The position numbers and the translations under genes were made by a program. From NCBI RefSeq assembly GCF_002072955.1, contig NZ_LPUF01000002.1, positions 1 through 64,000 on the forward strand: DNA of 64,000 nt. The letters run 5' to 3'. The notes below the pieces were generated by a model. That model searched no databases, had not been told where the DNA came from, and was given only the letters and a program-made list of their open reading frames with translations. The DNA is from Methyloprofundus sedimenti (GTDB taxonomy: Bacteria > Pseudomonadota > Gammaproteobacteria > Methylococcales > Methylomonadaceae). This document shows, piece by piece, positions 27,598 through 36,912 of this stretch (position 1 is its first letter; the number at the start of each line of letters is the position of its first letter).

Positions 27598-27653
27598 GTA
27601 GGCTGGAATACGCTATCTATCTATACAACGTTAAAAAAGCTAAACCAACCTAC
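27598..27653. repeat. Degenerate short copy of the GGGTTAG-type repeat
   Basis: 56 bp, GTAGGCTGG at the left and CCAACCTAC at the right, without the inner palindrome. It lies between the convergent LeuA-type and leuB genes and could serve as a bidirectional transcript end. Confidence 0.5.
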
Positions 27654-27688
27654 AAAACTCAAATATAAACCATCAGTATTAAAATTGT

Positions 27689-28798
27689 TTATCCAACCTT
27701 AGGCATTTTTGATAATTTCTCTACCACCTTGTCTCCAAACTCTATTGTGCTAATCATATTAACACCTGAGCCCGGTTTGGATAGATCTGCAGTAGAAAAA
27801 CCGTCAGCAAAAACACCTTGCATTGCAGCCCAGACATTTTTTGCCTCATCAGCCATATCAAAACTGTTTTCCAGCATCATGGCAACCGAACCAATCATGG
27901 AATAAGGGTTGGCTATATTTTTTCCTGCTATATCAGGTGCAGATCCATGCGAAGGTTCATAATAAGCTTTATCATCGCCTATACAAGCCGAAGGCATTAA
28001 ACCAAGTGAACCAAGAATACCGCCGCCCTGATCACTTAAAATATCGCCAAACATATTTTCCATCACCATCACATCAAACTGTGTTGGTTTTAAACATAAT
28101 AAAGTCGCTGCAGCATCAACCAGAATATTAATGACTTCGATTTCAGGATATTCTACAGCCACTTCTTCTAGAATTTCATTCCACAATACACTGGATTTCA
28201 ATACATTACTTTTATGAATATTATGTAGTACTTTTTTCCTGTGGCCGGCTAATTTGAATGCCTGATGCAGAATCTGACGAATCTGATTTTCATCATATTC
28301 CAGAGTTTCTTTTACATAGCGTAGGCCATCTTTATTTACGCCCATCTCCTTTTCACCAAAATATAAACCACCGACTAGCTCACGCACAATAATGATGTCG
28401 ATCCCTTCGCCAATAATTTCTGCTTTTAAAGGTGAAAAATGCGCCAATTCTTTCGGCAAGGAAACAGGGCGAAAATTTGCATAAGTATTGTAACGACGAC
28501 GCATGGGCAATAATGCACCGCGCTCAGGCTGTTTATCAATAGGAATATTTTTTGATTCCTCATGACTTAAACCAATAGGGCCTTTAAGAATCGCATCGGC
28601 ACTATCACAGATGTCCTTGGTTTCTTGCGGAAAAGCATCTCCAGTTGCAAAATAGGCACAGGCTCCAAACAGCGCAGGCATTAATTCAAAGCTGACATCG
28701 TTACGCTCTTCAATAAGTTTTAAAACCTTCACTGCTTCCCGTGTGATTTCCGGACCAATTCCATCACCTGCCAAAATTGCGATTTTGTAATTCTTCAT
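27689..28798 (-). CDS. leuB: 3-isopropylmalate dehydrogenase (LeuB type)
   Basis: 369 residues. The N-terminal IAILAGDGIGPEITREAVKVL, the RRRYNTYANFRP substrate region, the catalytic Lys in HKSNVLKSS, the Asp cluster around FGDILSDQGGGILG, and the EPSHGSAPDIAGKNIANP signature define a decarboxylating beta-hydroxyacid dehydrogenase of the LeuB group. It makes 2-oxoisocaproate. A related tartrate/isocitrate-type substrate cannot be excluded, as GLSHEESKN and VRELVGGLYFGEKEM deviate slightly from common LeuB, but leu genes surround it. Convergent with the LeuA-type gene. Confidence 0.88.
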   Translation of the reverse strand: MKNYKIAILAGDGIGPEITREAVKVLKLIEERNDVSFELMPALFGACAYFATGDAFPQETKDICDSADAILKGPIGLSHEESKNIPIDKQPERGALLPMRRRYNTYANFRPVSLPKELAHFSPLKAEIIGEGIDIIIVRELVGGLYFGEKEMGVNKDGLRYVKETLEYDENQIRQILHQAFKLAGHRKKVLHNIHKSNVLKSSVLWNEILEEVAVEYPEIEVINILVDAAATLLCLKPTQFDVMVMENMFGDILSDQGGGILGSLGLMPSACIGDDKAYYEPSHGSAPDIAGKNIANPYSMIGSVAMMLENSFDMADEAKNVWAAMQGVFADGFSTADLSKPGSGVNMISTIEFGDKVVEKLSKMPKVG

Positions 28799-28933
28799 TA
28801 TTTACCTTTAAAATATTCGTTTAAAAATTCTATAGACCAGCCATGACAGATCTAGTCAATAACTGACCATTCTACCTTATCTATGGCGGTAATTATCAAC
28901 AATAATTTGAGCAAATAATGCCCATAAAATGAG

Positions 28934-29313
28934 TTAATCATTACCAAACAAATCTCGCGTATAGACCTTGGTCTCAACGCCCTTAAGTTCATCAGCTAAA
29001 CAGTTAGCGACAGACAGTAATACCTGCATTCTTAGATTCAACTAATAAGTACAATTCATTATTCTCATAAGCACTTTGTTTATCCAGAGTTGCGCTAAAA
29101 TTAATCAATCTGTTTTGCAAACTTCTTCTATTTCAGAATCGGCGCTGGATGACTTTTTCACATGGAGTAAATCAATTTTCTCGGTAATAATATCAACGGC
29201 AACTACCTCATGATTTTGTGCTAAAAACATTGCGTTAAATATGCTATGCAATGCAAAAAAAATTCATTGCATTATCAACACTGCCCAGTTCTGGAGGAAA
29301 AAGCAATGCGCAT
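28934..29313 (-). pseudogene. Decayed UDP-glucose 6-dehydrogenase gene
   Basis: Read on the minus strand with frame changes: MRIAFSSRTG (29313 onward; start of a GxGxxG Rossmann motif), NAMFLAQNHEVVAVDIITEK, KIDLLHVKKSSS, NFSATLDKQSAYENNELYLL, then after a large gap SVANCLADELKGVETK and VYTRDLFGND with stop at 28934. Order and spacing follow Ugd (start, NAD fold, ATLDKQ-AY, C-terminal YTRDLF), but about 130 codons remain out of roughly 390 and stops and frameshifts interrupt them. A shorter relic of the same ending is at 16335. Confidence 0.75.
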
Positions 29314-29556
29314 TATAAAAGGATAAATCACCCTAAACTGGCAAACAGATGACTCTATCAATAGTCATGCTATGATAGTTTATGCTGACAAGTTAGCTTT
29401 CTACACCTAAGTTATTAAACAAGATTTACAGACAAACTACCGGCTGATACTCTAGGACGCACTTTAGTCCGCTTACTTAAGTAATCTCTGTAAGCTCTAC
29501 AGCACTACTAATGCTTAAATTTTTTTTAGTAATACTTTTAGATTGATATAGCACAT
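29314..29556. other. Leader region of the YcgN-family gene
   Basis: AT-rich, with GGACGCACTTTAGTCC (29457-29472), a small hairpin, and a T-run before the ATG at 29557. The remaining part of the gap (28799-28933) is leuB upstream sequence. Nothing else recognised. Confidence 0.4.
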
Positions 29557-29985
29557 ATGAAATTTTGGGAAACAAAAAAACTTTCGGAAATGTCCACTAC
29601 AGAGTGGGAATCCTTATGCGACGGCTGCGCTAAATGCTGCTTAAATAAACTAGAGGACGAAGATAGTGGCGAAATATTTTTTACCAGTGTTGTTTGTGAT
29701 TTAATCGATCTGGATACTTGCCGTTGTACTCATTATTCAGAACGTACTACATTAGTCCCTGAATGCATAGATTTAAAACAACACGACTTTGCTGAATATA
29801 CCTGGCTCCCCGCCACCTGCGCCTACCGCCTACTTAGTGATGGAAAGCCTCTACCTAATTGGCATCCCTTAATCTCTGGCACTCAGGAAAGTGTCAAAGA
29901 CGCTGGGGTATCAATTAGTAGTTTTGCCATGAAAGAGTCTCAAATCGATGATCTGGAAGACCATATTATTGAATGGCTAGATTAA
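29557..29985 (+). CDS. UPF0260 (YcgN) family cysteine cluster protein
   Basis: 142 residues, the family length. N-terminal WETKKLSEMSTTEWESLCDGCAKCCLNKLEDEDSG with the C-x2-C-x2-CC cluster, then DTCRCTHYSERTTLVPECIDL and LPATCAYRLLSDGKPLPNWHPLISG. The pattern is diagnostic; the function of YcgN is not established. Single gene. Confidence 0.93.
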   Translation: MKFWETKKLSEMSTTEWESLCDGCAKCCLNKLEDEDSGEIFFTSVVCDLIDLDTCRCTHYSERTTLVPECIDLKQHDFAEYTWLPATCAYRLLSDGKPLPNWHPLISGTQESVKDAGVSISSFAMKESQIDDLEDHIIEWLD

Positions 29986-30234
29986 ACAATATCATTAGAG
30001 AGTTGTAGACTGGCTAATTCCAGCATAGTCAGCCTATGCTCAGAATAATTACCTGCATTACCTTTTTATAAAGTCTTCCCTGAAATTCTTATAGCGGGGC
30101 ATTCAATTCTCAAACTTAAACATTAAAACTAACGCAAATATAAAACTTCTTTCAAAGTACCGCTAATTTTTCATTCCTGCCCTTAGCTTGTTATGTTAGT
30201 CTTATCCACTATCAACAATTGACCCGGAGTCCTA

Positions 30235-30708
30235 ATGCCTACAGTTAGTTTAAAGAGTAAAGTACCTGATTTTTCAGCAATGTCCACCGGAGATAAAAGC
30301 ATTCAGCTTTCCGACTATAAAGGCAAATATGTGCTGTTGTATTTTTATCCAAAGGACAATACACCTGGCTGTATTACTGAAGGACAGAATTTTCGTGATC
30401 ACTACGACCAGTTTACACAATTCAATACCGTAATTCTTGGAGTCTCTCGTGATAGCGTGCGCGTGCATGAAGGCTTTAAATCTAAGCAGGGATTTCCTTT
30501 CGACTTACTCTCTGATAAAGAAGAAGTGTTATGTAACTTGTTCGATGTGATCAAAATGAAAAATATGTATGGTAAGCAGGTTCGGGGCATAGAGCGAAGT
30601 ACATTTTTAATCGATCCAGAGGGAAAGCTTATTCACGAATGGCGCAAAGTAAAAGTGAAAGTTCATATGGATGAAGTTTTACAAAAATTGGCTGAATTAG
30701 GAGAGTAA
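30235..30708 (+). CDS. bcp: Peroxiredoxin, BCP/PrxQ family
   Basis: 157 residues. The active site FYPKDNTPGC carries the peroxidatic Cys46. The usual resolving cysteine five residues later is absent (TPGCITEGQ), and the only other cysteine is Cys100 in EEVLCNLFDV, the helix position used by a minority of PrxQ proteins. It would reduce hydrogen peroxide and organic peroxides with thioredoxin. Four bases separate it from the PIN-PhoH gene, so they are probably co-transcribed. Confidence 0.92.
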   Translation: MPTVSLKSKVPDFSAMSTGDKSIQLSDYKGKYVLLYFYPKDNTPGCITEGQNFRDHYDQFTQFNTVILGVSRDSVRVHEGFKSKQGFPFDLLSDKEEVLCNLFDVIKMKNMYGKQVRGIERSTFLIDPEGKLIHEWRKVKVKVHMDEVLQKLAELGE

Positions 30709-30711
30709 TTA

Positions 30712-32121
30712 ATGAATATAAGTGCGACAAAAAAATTATTTGTTCTAGATACTAATGTTTTAATGCATGATCCTGCTGCTTTATTTCACTTTCAGGAACA
30801 TAACATTTTTATTCCCATGATTGTTCTGGAAGAGCTGGACCATGCTAAAAGAGGCGTCTCAGAAGTCGCACGCAATGTACGCCAGGTCAGTCGCTTTATT
30901 GATGATCTATTAAAAGGTACGAATCCGAACGATATTAAGCAAGGCTTAGCTTTGTCTCAATTGCAAAGTTCGGGGCAAAAAGAGAATGCTCTGGAAGGTC
31001 GCTTATATCTACAAACTCAACAGATGACTGCAGCTTTACCTGATTCAATGCCCGGTAGTCTTGCAGATAATTCCATTTTAAGTATTGTTCTGACTCTACA
31101 AAATCAATTTCCTGATACGCATATCATATTAGTCTCGAAAGATATTAATATGCGCATCAAAGCTGCAGCTCTGGAATTAAAGGCAGAAGATTACCATACC
31201 GATCAGACCCTGGATGATATAGACCTACTCTATAGTGGTGCAACTGCCCTGCCCGATGATTTCTGGGAAACGCATGGCAACAAAATGCAATCATGGATAG
31301 AACAAGGACGGACATACTACAAACTTGAAGGCCCATTGGTAACTGACTGGCATCCAAACCAGTACCTGTATATTGAAAATAATTCAGATTTTGAAGCCAT
31401 TGTGCGTTCAGTTGAAAATGATAAGGCAACATTGGAACTGGCGATTAATTACCGCGAAGGACATCGTTCCGTCTGGGGTGTATTTGCCAAAAACAGAGAG
31501 CAAAACTTTGCTTTTAATGTACTTATGGATCCAGATATTGATTTTGTCACTTTACTTGGCATAGCTGGAACAGGAAAAACATTATTAGCTCTGGCTGCAG
31601 GGCTAACACAAACCATGGACGATAAGATCTATCACGAAATCATTATGACCCGTGAAACAGTTCCTGTAGGTGAGGACATCGGCTTTTTACCCGGCACTGA
31701 AGAAGAAAAAATGGCTCCCTGGATGGGTGCGCTGATTGATAATCTGGAGTTACTGGGTAAGCAAGAGGAAGATAGTGACTGGGAAAAAGATGTTACTAAA
31801 ACGATCTTAATGAATAAAATTAAAATTCGTTCACTCAATTTTATGCGCGGCCGTACTTTCTTAAACCGCTATTTAATTATTGATGAGGCACAAAATCTCA
31901 CACCTAAACAAATCAAAACGTTAATTACCCGAGCAGGCCCCGGCACCAAAATTATCTGTATCGGTAATTTATCACAAATTGATACCCCCTATTTAACAGC
32001 CACCAGCTCAGGATTGACCTATGTTGTGGACAAGTTTAAGTCCTGGAGTCACGGTGCCCATATCACTCTAAAACGAGGTGAACGCTCACGTCTGGCAGAC
32101 TATGCATCTGATGTATTATAA
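30712..32121 (+). CDS. PIN domain-PhoH family ATPase
   Basis: 469 residues. The N-terminal PIN ribonuclease domain (VLDTNVLMHDP; EELDHAK; later IILVSKDINMRIKA with acidic residues) covers about 1-150. The C-terminal PhoH-like ATPase has Walker [32 protein letters not shown], and Walker B LIIDEAQNLTP. This PhoH2 architecture is an RNA helicase/nuclease type enzyme in other bacteria. Paired with bcp. Known and common; the physiological target is unclear. Confidence 0.92.
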   Translation: MNISATKKLFVLDTNVLMHDPAALFHFQEHNIFIPMIVLEELDHAKRGVSEVARNVRQVSRFIDDLLKGTNPNDIKQGLALSQLQSSGQKENALEGRLYLQTQQMTAALPDSMPGSLADNSILSIVLTLQNQFPDTHIILVSKDINMRIKAAALELKAEDYHTDQTLDDIDLLYSGATALPDDFWETHGNKMQSWIEQGRTYYKLEGPLVTDWHPNQYLYIENNSDFEAIVRSVENDKATLELAINYREGHRSVWGVFAKNREQNFAFNVLMDPDIDFVTLLGIAGTGKTLLALAAGLTQTMDDKIYHEIIMTRETVPVGEDIGFLPGTEEEKMAPWMGALIDNLELLGKQEEDSDWEKDVTKTILMNKIKIRSLNFMRGRTFLNRYLIIDEAQNLTPKQIKTLITRAGPGTKIICIGNLSQIDTPYLTATSSGLTYVVDKFKSWSHGAHITLKRGERSRLADYASDVL

Positions 32122-32345
32122 ACTTGCGTACAGAATAATTAGTAATCCAGTGAGAGCGAACTTGAGTCCATTCTATTCAACTACGCAACTTTCTCGATAA
32201 ATACTCAAAGTCCGAGCGTAAAAACAAAAAATAAGTTGTATTCTCAATTGACATATCTTGTTAACAACAGTAAGTTAGCAGGCTGATTTAAATAGTAACC
32301 CTTTTTTTCTTTAACATTAAAAAGCCGTTTAATTAAGAGTCCCCA

Positions 32346-33530
32346 ATGGAAGAATTTCACCGTATTAGCCGTCTACCACCTTATGTCTTTAACATCGTTA
32401 ATGATTTGAAAGCAAAAGCACGAGCACAAGGCGAAGATATTATTGATTTTGGCATGGGGAATCCTGATCAGCCTACTCCCAAACATATAGTCGATAAAAT
32501 GGTAGAGGCCACATTGCGTCAGGATACGCATCGTTATTCCGTTTCCCGTGGCATACCCCGGCTGAGGCGAGCCATTGCCAATTGGTATAAAAAGCGTTTC
32601 GATGTTGATTTAGACCCAGAAACTGAAGCGATTGTTACTATCGGCTCAAAAGAAGGACTGGCACATCTGGCTTTGGCTACCTTGGGTCCTGGAGATACCG
32701 TTATGGTACCCAATCCAGCTTACCCGATTCATCCTTATGGTGTGGTTATTGCCGGTGCTGATTTGCGCCACGTAAAAATGGTACCCGGTGTAGATTTTGT
32801 AGATGAATTGCATAAAGCGATTGCTGAATCCTGGCCAAAACCCAAAATGCTCATTCTTAATTTCCCGGGAAATCCGACATCACAATGTGTTGAGCTGGAT
32901 TTTTTTGAGCGTATTATTGAAGTCGCAAAAGAGCATAAGATATGGGTAGTACATGACATTGCTTATGCTGATATCGTATTTGACGGATATAAAGCACCGT
33001 CTATTTTGCAAATTCCAGGAGCAAAAGAAGTCGCTGTAGAGTTCTTTTCTTTATCTAAAAGTTACAATATGCCTGGCTGGCGTGTCGGTTTTATGTGCGG
33101 TAACTCCGAGTTAGTTGCTGCTCTTGCACGCATTAAATCCTATCTGGATTATGGCATGTTTACACCCATTCAAATTGCTGCAATTGCCGCATTAGAGGGG
33201 CCGCAGGATTGTGTAGCCAACATTTGTGCCATGTATAAAGAACGCCGTGATGTACTTTGTGATGGCTTAACCTCAATAGGCTGGAAAGTAGAAAGGCCAA
33301 AAGCTACCATGTTTGTCTGGGCACAGATTCCTGATGCATACAAAGAAATGGGCTCTCTTGAATTTTCCAAAAAATTAATCAATGAAGCCAAAGTTGCAGT
33401 ATCACCAGGTATTGGTTTTGGCCATTTTGGTGATGATCATGTACGCTTTAGTTTAATTGAAAATGAACACAGAACCCGTCAAGCTGTGCGCGGAATTCGT
33501 GCCATGTTTAAAAAAGATGGCCTGATTTAG
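32346..33530 (+). CDS. alaC: Alanine-synthesising transaminase AlaC type
   Basis: 394 residues, PLP fold type [15 protein letters not shown] near the start, [18 protein letters not shown], the Asn/Pro/Gly FPGNPTSQC, and the PLP lysine in [15 protein letters not shown]. AlaC-like enzymes make alanine from glutamate and pyruvate. alaC-hom-thrC is a conserved neighbourhood; a 122-bp gap separates alaC from hom. Confidence 0.92.
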   Translation: MEEFHRISRLPPYVFNIVNDLKAKARAQGEDIIDFGMGNPDQPTPKHIVDKMVEATLRQDTHRYSVSRGIPRLRRAIANWYKKRFDVDLDPETEAIVTIGSKEGLAHLALATLGPGDTVMVPNPAYPIHPYGVVIAGADLRHVKMVPGVDFVDELHKAIAESWPKPKMLILNFPGNPTSQCVELDFFERIIEVAKEHKIWVVHDIAYADIVFDGYKAPSILQIPGAKEVAVEFFSLSKSYNMPGWRVGFMCGNSELVAALARIKSYLDYGMFTPIQIAAIAALEGPQDCVANICAMYKERRDVLCDGLTSIGWKVERPKATMFVWAQIPDAYKEMGSLEFSKKLINEAKVAVSPGIGFGHFGDDHVRFSLIENEHRTRQAVRGIRAMFKKDGLI

Positions 33531-33652
33531 GAACCATTCATATTGTATGGCTGGGCATTAAGTCCGCCTGCCATACAAACTGATTTAAAAAACCTGTGCA
33601 AATGCTTGGGTTACACACAAGAAATTTAGTTATATCTGCCTAGGAGTTTGAT

Positions 33653-34963
33653 TTGAAGCCAGTAAAAGTTGGTGTTTTAGGTTTAGGTACTGTCGGTGGC
33701 GGTACGGTAAATGTTTTAAAACGCAACGCACAAGAAATCTCACGTCGTGCTGGAAGAGAAATTATGATCACCCACGCTTCAGCGAGAGATCTTACTCGAG
33801 AACGTATTTGCGACACACAAGGCATCACGTTAAGTACCGACCCTTATGAAATCATCAATGATCCTGAGATCGAAATCGTCTTAGAGTTGATGGGTGGAAC
33901 CGATCTGGCTAAAGAGCTGGTTTTACAAGCGATTGCCAATGGCAAACATATTGTTACCGCAAATAAAGCACTGATTGCACTACACGGTAACGAGATTTTT
34001 GCTGCTGCAAGCAAAGCTAATGTCATGGTTGCTTATGAAGCAGCTGTTGCCGGGGGTATCCCGATTATTAAAACCATACGCGAAGGACTAAGCGGCAACC
34101 AGGTCAACTGGTTAGCAGGAATCATCAATGGCACCGGCAATTTTATTCTGACCGAAATGCGTGATAAAGGACGCGACTTTGCTGATGTACTCACAGAAGC
34201 ACAAGCACTAGGTTATGCAGAGGCTGACCCAACTTTTGATGTCGAAGGTATCGATGCCGGGCATAAACTAATGATCCTGGCTTCGATTGCATTTGGCATT
34301 CCACTGCAGTTTGAAAATGTATATACCGAGGGAATTACTAAAATCACACGTGCCGACGTGGAGTATGCGGGAGAATTAGGCTACCGTATCAAACATTTAG
34401 GTATTGCTCGTAAAACAGCAAACGGCATAGAACTTAGAGTACACCCTACCCTGATTCCCGAGCGGCGATTGATAGCCAATGTTGACGGAGTGATGAATGC
34501 TATTTTAGTGCAAGCCGATGCGGTTGGTCCTACCCTTTATTATGGCGCTGGCGCTGGCTCTGAAGCTACTGCCTCCGCTGTTATTGCAGACGTAGTCGAC
34601 GTGGTTCGTGCTTTAGCTCTTGATGCTCAAAACAGAGTCCCTTACCTTGGTTTTCAAGAGAGCGAGATTAATAATTTACCGATACTGGCGCCTGCAGAAA
34701 TAGAAACAACCTACTACCTACGTCTAACCGTTGAAGATAAACCCGGCACTCTAGCTGATATTACGGGTATTTTGGCTAAACAAAACATTAGCATCGAAGC
34801 GCTGATACAAAAAGAACCAAAACAGGGTGAAACCAGAGTATCTATCATTATGCTCACCCAGAAAACAATTGAAAAAGAAATGGATGCAGCCATTTCTGCA
34901 ATCGAAAATTTATCGTCTGTTACTGGACAAGTAACACGCATCCGTCTTGAAACATTAGGTTAA
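33653..34963 (+). CDS. hom: Homoserine dehydrogenase
   Basis: 436 residues. The start is a TTG with TAGGAG seven bases upstream; no in-frame ATG is near. N-terminal NAD(P) fold VGVLGLGTVGGGTV, central AYEAAVAGGIPIIKTIREGL with NWLAGIINGTGNFIL, the catalytic GYAEADPTFDVEGIDAGHK, and a C-terminal ACT domain (YYLRLTVEDKPGTLADITGI) that senses threonine. It reduces aspartate semialdehyde to homoserine. thrC follows directly with overlapping ATG/TAA. Confidence 0.96.
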   Translation: MKPVKVGVLGLGTVGGGTVNVLKRNAQEISRRAGREIMITHASARDLTRERICDTQGITLSTDPYEIINDPEIEIVLELMGGTDLAKELVLQAIANGKHIVTANKALIALHGNEIFAAASKANVMVAYEAAVAGGIPIIKTIREGLSGNQVNWLAGIINGTGNFILTEMRDKGRDFADVLTEAQALGYAEADPTFDVEGIDAGHKLMILASIAFGIPLQFENVYTEGITKITRADVEYAGELGYRIKHLGIARKTANGIELRVHPTLIPERRLIANVDGVMNAILVQADAVGPTLYYGAGAGSEATASAVIADVVDVVRALALDAQNRVPYLGFQESEINNLPILAPAEIETTYYLRLTVEDKPGTLADITGILAKQNISIEALIQKEPKQGETRVSIIMLTQKTIEKEMDAAISAIENLSSVTGQVTRIRLETLG

Positions 34964-34968
34964 TGATT

Positions 34969-36063
34969 ATGGCAACACAAACACATTACACAGGTTTAAT
35001 TGAACGTTACAGAAACCGTCTTCCTGTCAGTAATTCAACTCGCGTTATTAGTTTAGGTGAGGGTAATACACCACTGATTCAACTGCAAAATATTCCCAGA
35101 CTCATTGGTAAAGATGTTGATATTTACGTTAAGTACGAAGGTTTAAACCCCACTGGTTCATTTAAAGACCGTGGCATGACTATGGCTGTGACTAAAGCGG
35201 TTGAAGATGGTAGCAAGGCAATTATTTGCGCTTCTACAGGAAATACCTCGGCTTCTGCAGCAGCTTATGCAGTACGTGCGGGTATTTCTGCCTTTGTCTT
35301 AATTCCAGAAGGAAAAATTGCTCAAGGAAAACTGGCGCAGACTTTAATGTATGGTGCACAAATCATCCAGATCCGTGGTAATTTTGATCAAGGCATGAGC
35401 CTGGTTAAGGAAATAGTTGACCACGCGCCTGTCACCATCGTAAACTCAATTAACCCGTTCAGAATTGATGGTCAAAAAACAGCTGCCTTTGAAATTGTTG
35501 ATGAGCTAGGTAAAGCCCCGGACTACCATTGCCTACCTGTGGGCAATGCAGGTAATATCACCGCTTACTGGAAAGGCTACAGCGAATACGCAACTGAAAC
35601 AAATGGCCTCGCTGCTGTCTGTGCAAAACGCCCTGTCATGTGCGGCTATCAAGCAGCAGGCGCAGCTCCTTTTATCGCGGGTAAAATGATCGATAATCCT
35701 GAAACTATTGCTACCGCTATACGCATAGGTCATCCACAATCATGGGACTTTGCCTGGAACGCGCAAAAAGAATCGGGCGGCTGGTTTGATAGCTTTACTG
35801 ATGCAAAAATACTGGCTGCTCAAAAAATGCTGGCAAGCCACGAAGGTATTTTCTGTGAACCTGCATCCGCTGCTTCATTAGCAGGCGCATTAAAGGATAT
35901 AGAAACAGGTAAAATTCCTGAAGGCAGCACCATAGTCTGCACCTTAACAGGAAATGGCTTAAAAGATCCGGAAACAGCTATTTCACAGTGTTCTGACACA
36001 CACCCTGTTTCAATCGATGCAACCCTGGAAGCCGTAAAAAAAGCAATTCTGGATAATATGTAA
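34969..36063 (+). CDS. thrC: Threonine synthase
   Basis: 364 residues from the ATG at 34969; another ATG two codons upstream (34963) overlaps the hom stop and is equally possible. PLP fold type II with the lysine in GLNPTGSFKDRGMT, GNTSASAAAYA, and phosphate-binding GNAGNITAYW. The short (single-domain) threonine synthase type. It converts phosphohomoserine to threonine; a homoserine kinase gene is not in the window. Confidence 0.95.
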   Translation: MATQTHYTGLIERYRNRLPVSNSTRVISLGEGNTPLIQLQNIPRLIGKDVDIYVKYEGLNPTGSFKDRGMTMAVTKAVEDGSKAIICASTGNTSASAAAYAVRAGISAFVLIPEGKIAQGKLAQTLMYGAQIIQIRGNFDQGMSLVKEIVDHAPVTIVNSINPFRIDGQKTAAFEIVDELGKAPDYHCLPVGNAGNITAYWKGYSEYATETNGLAAVCAKRPVMCGYQAAGAAPFIAGKMIDNPETIATAIRIGHPQSWDFAWNAQKESGGWFDSFTDAKILAAQKMLASHEGIFCEPASAASLAGALKDIETGKIPEGSTIVCTLTGNGLKDPETAISQCSDTHPVSIDATLEAVKKAILDNM

Positions 36064-36080
36064 TAGCATGCAAAAAAACC

Positions 36081-36187
36081 GTAGGCTAGGTTAGATTAAC
36101 AAGCGTAGCGCAGATAACGTAACCCAGAAAACAGTGCCGGGTTACGTTTTTTAAAGCTACGCAAAAAAAAATCTAACCCAGCCTACG
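36081..36187. repeat. Dispersed palindromic repeat, GGGTTAG type, copy 2
   Basis: 107 bp. Outer arms GTAGGCTAGGTTAGATT and ATCTAACCCAGCCTAC; inner arms AACGTAACCC and GGGTTACGTT. It has the same double-palindrome layout as 25671-25786. Located between thrC and ssb on the same strand; it may act as a transcript 3' hairpin. Confidence 0.8.
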
Positions 36188-36224
36188 TGTTTACTTGATT
36201 TAAAAAATAAGGAACACCTTCGAT

Positions 36225-36638
36225 ATGAGTAACGTATTCAGTTTCACTGGAATAATAGGCAGAGATGCCGAAGTCAGAACAACACCTAATGGCCAGACAG
36301 TACTAAATGTCACAGTAGCAAACAATATTGGCTTTGGCGAAAAACAACAAACAATATGGGTTCGTGTTGCTTTATGGGGAAGACGTGCAGAAGGCCAGCT
36401 GCACAATTATCTTAAAAAAGGGCAACAGGTATTTGTCTCAGGTGAATTATCCCAAAGAGAATATCAGGCAAATGATGGCACGACCAGGTCTAGCCTTGAG
36501 TTGAATGCCAATATTATAGACTTGGTTGGTAAAAGCAGTGCAGCCCAACCAGCGCAGCAAAATTACCAGCCAAAACAATCAGCACCCATACAATCAAGTT
36601 ATCCTGCAAATGACGATTATGATGATGTGCCCTTTTAG
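36225..36638 (+). CDS. ssb: Single-stranded DNA-binding protein
   Basis: 137 residues, shorter than the usual 150-180. The OB fold begins SNVFSFTGIIGRDAEVRTT with WVRVALWGRRAE; the linker is Gln/Pro-rich and the acidic tip DDYDDVPF is the partner-binding tail found in SSB proteins. The start lacks the common N-terminal MRGVNKVI; the sequence is divergent from Ssb of E. coli, so it could be a second SSB (accessory copy) rather than the main one. Confidence 0.9.
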   Translation: MSNVFSFTGIIGRDAEVRTTPNGQTVLNVTVANNIGFGEKQQTIWVRVALWGRRAEGQLHNYLKKGQQVFVSGELSQREYQANDGTTRSSLELNANIIDLVGKSSAAQPAQQNYQPKQSAPIQSSYPANDDYDDVPF

Positions 36639-36763
36639 GAGAGACCTGGAAATAAATCAACAGCTTGTTTTCAGGAATTTCCTGCGACCCGTTGGTTAAT
36701 ACCATAGCAACGCCTGGAAAATTTTAACTGATCACTTTCTTGTTATCTACAAATCGCTCACTG

Positions 36764-36901
36764 ATGCCAAACCTGTTTGACTACCCCGAAACATATAATG
36801 GTTTAATAAAGGAGGGCATTTCTAAAAACTGGTTTACATTACCATTAGAGCGCGAATATGAGCAATGCAAACAAGCAATACTGTCTACTAATACTCATTG
36901 A
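36764..36901 (+). CDS. Short ORF, possible gene remnant
   Basis: 45 residues, MPNLFDYPETYNGLIKEGIS followed by KNWFTLPLEREYEQCKQAIL and a stop. No ribosome-binding site of note. The composition is protein-like (aromatic and charged, not low-complexity), so it may be the surviving end of a larger gene. Not recognised; may also be chance. It lies in the ssb-ruvB gap. Confidence 0.3.
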   Translation: MPNLFDYPETYNGLIKEGISKNWFTLPLEREYEQCKQAILSTNTH

Positions 36902-36912
36902 AACATAATTTT

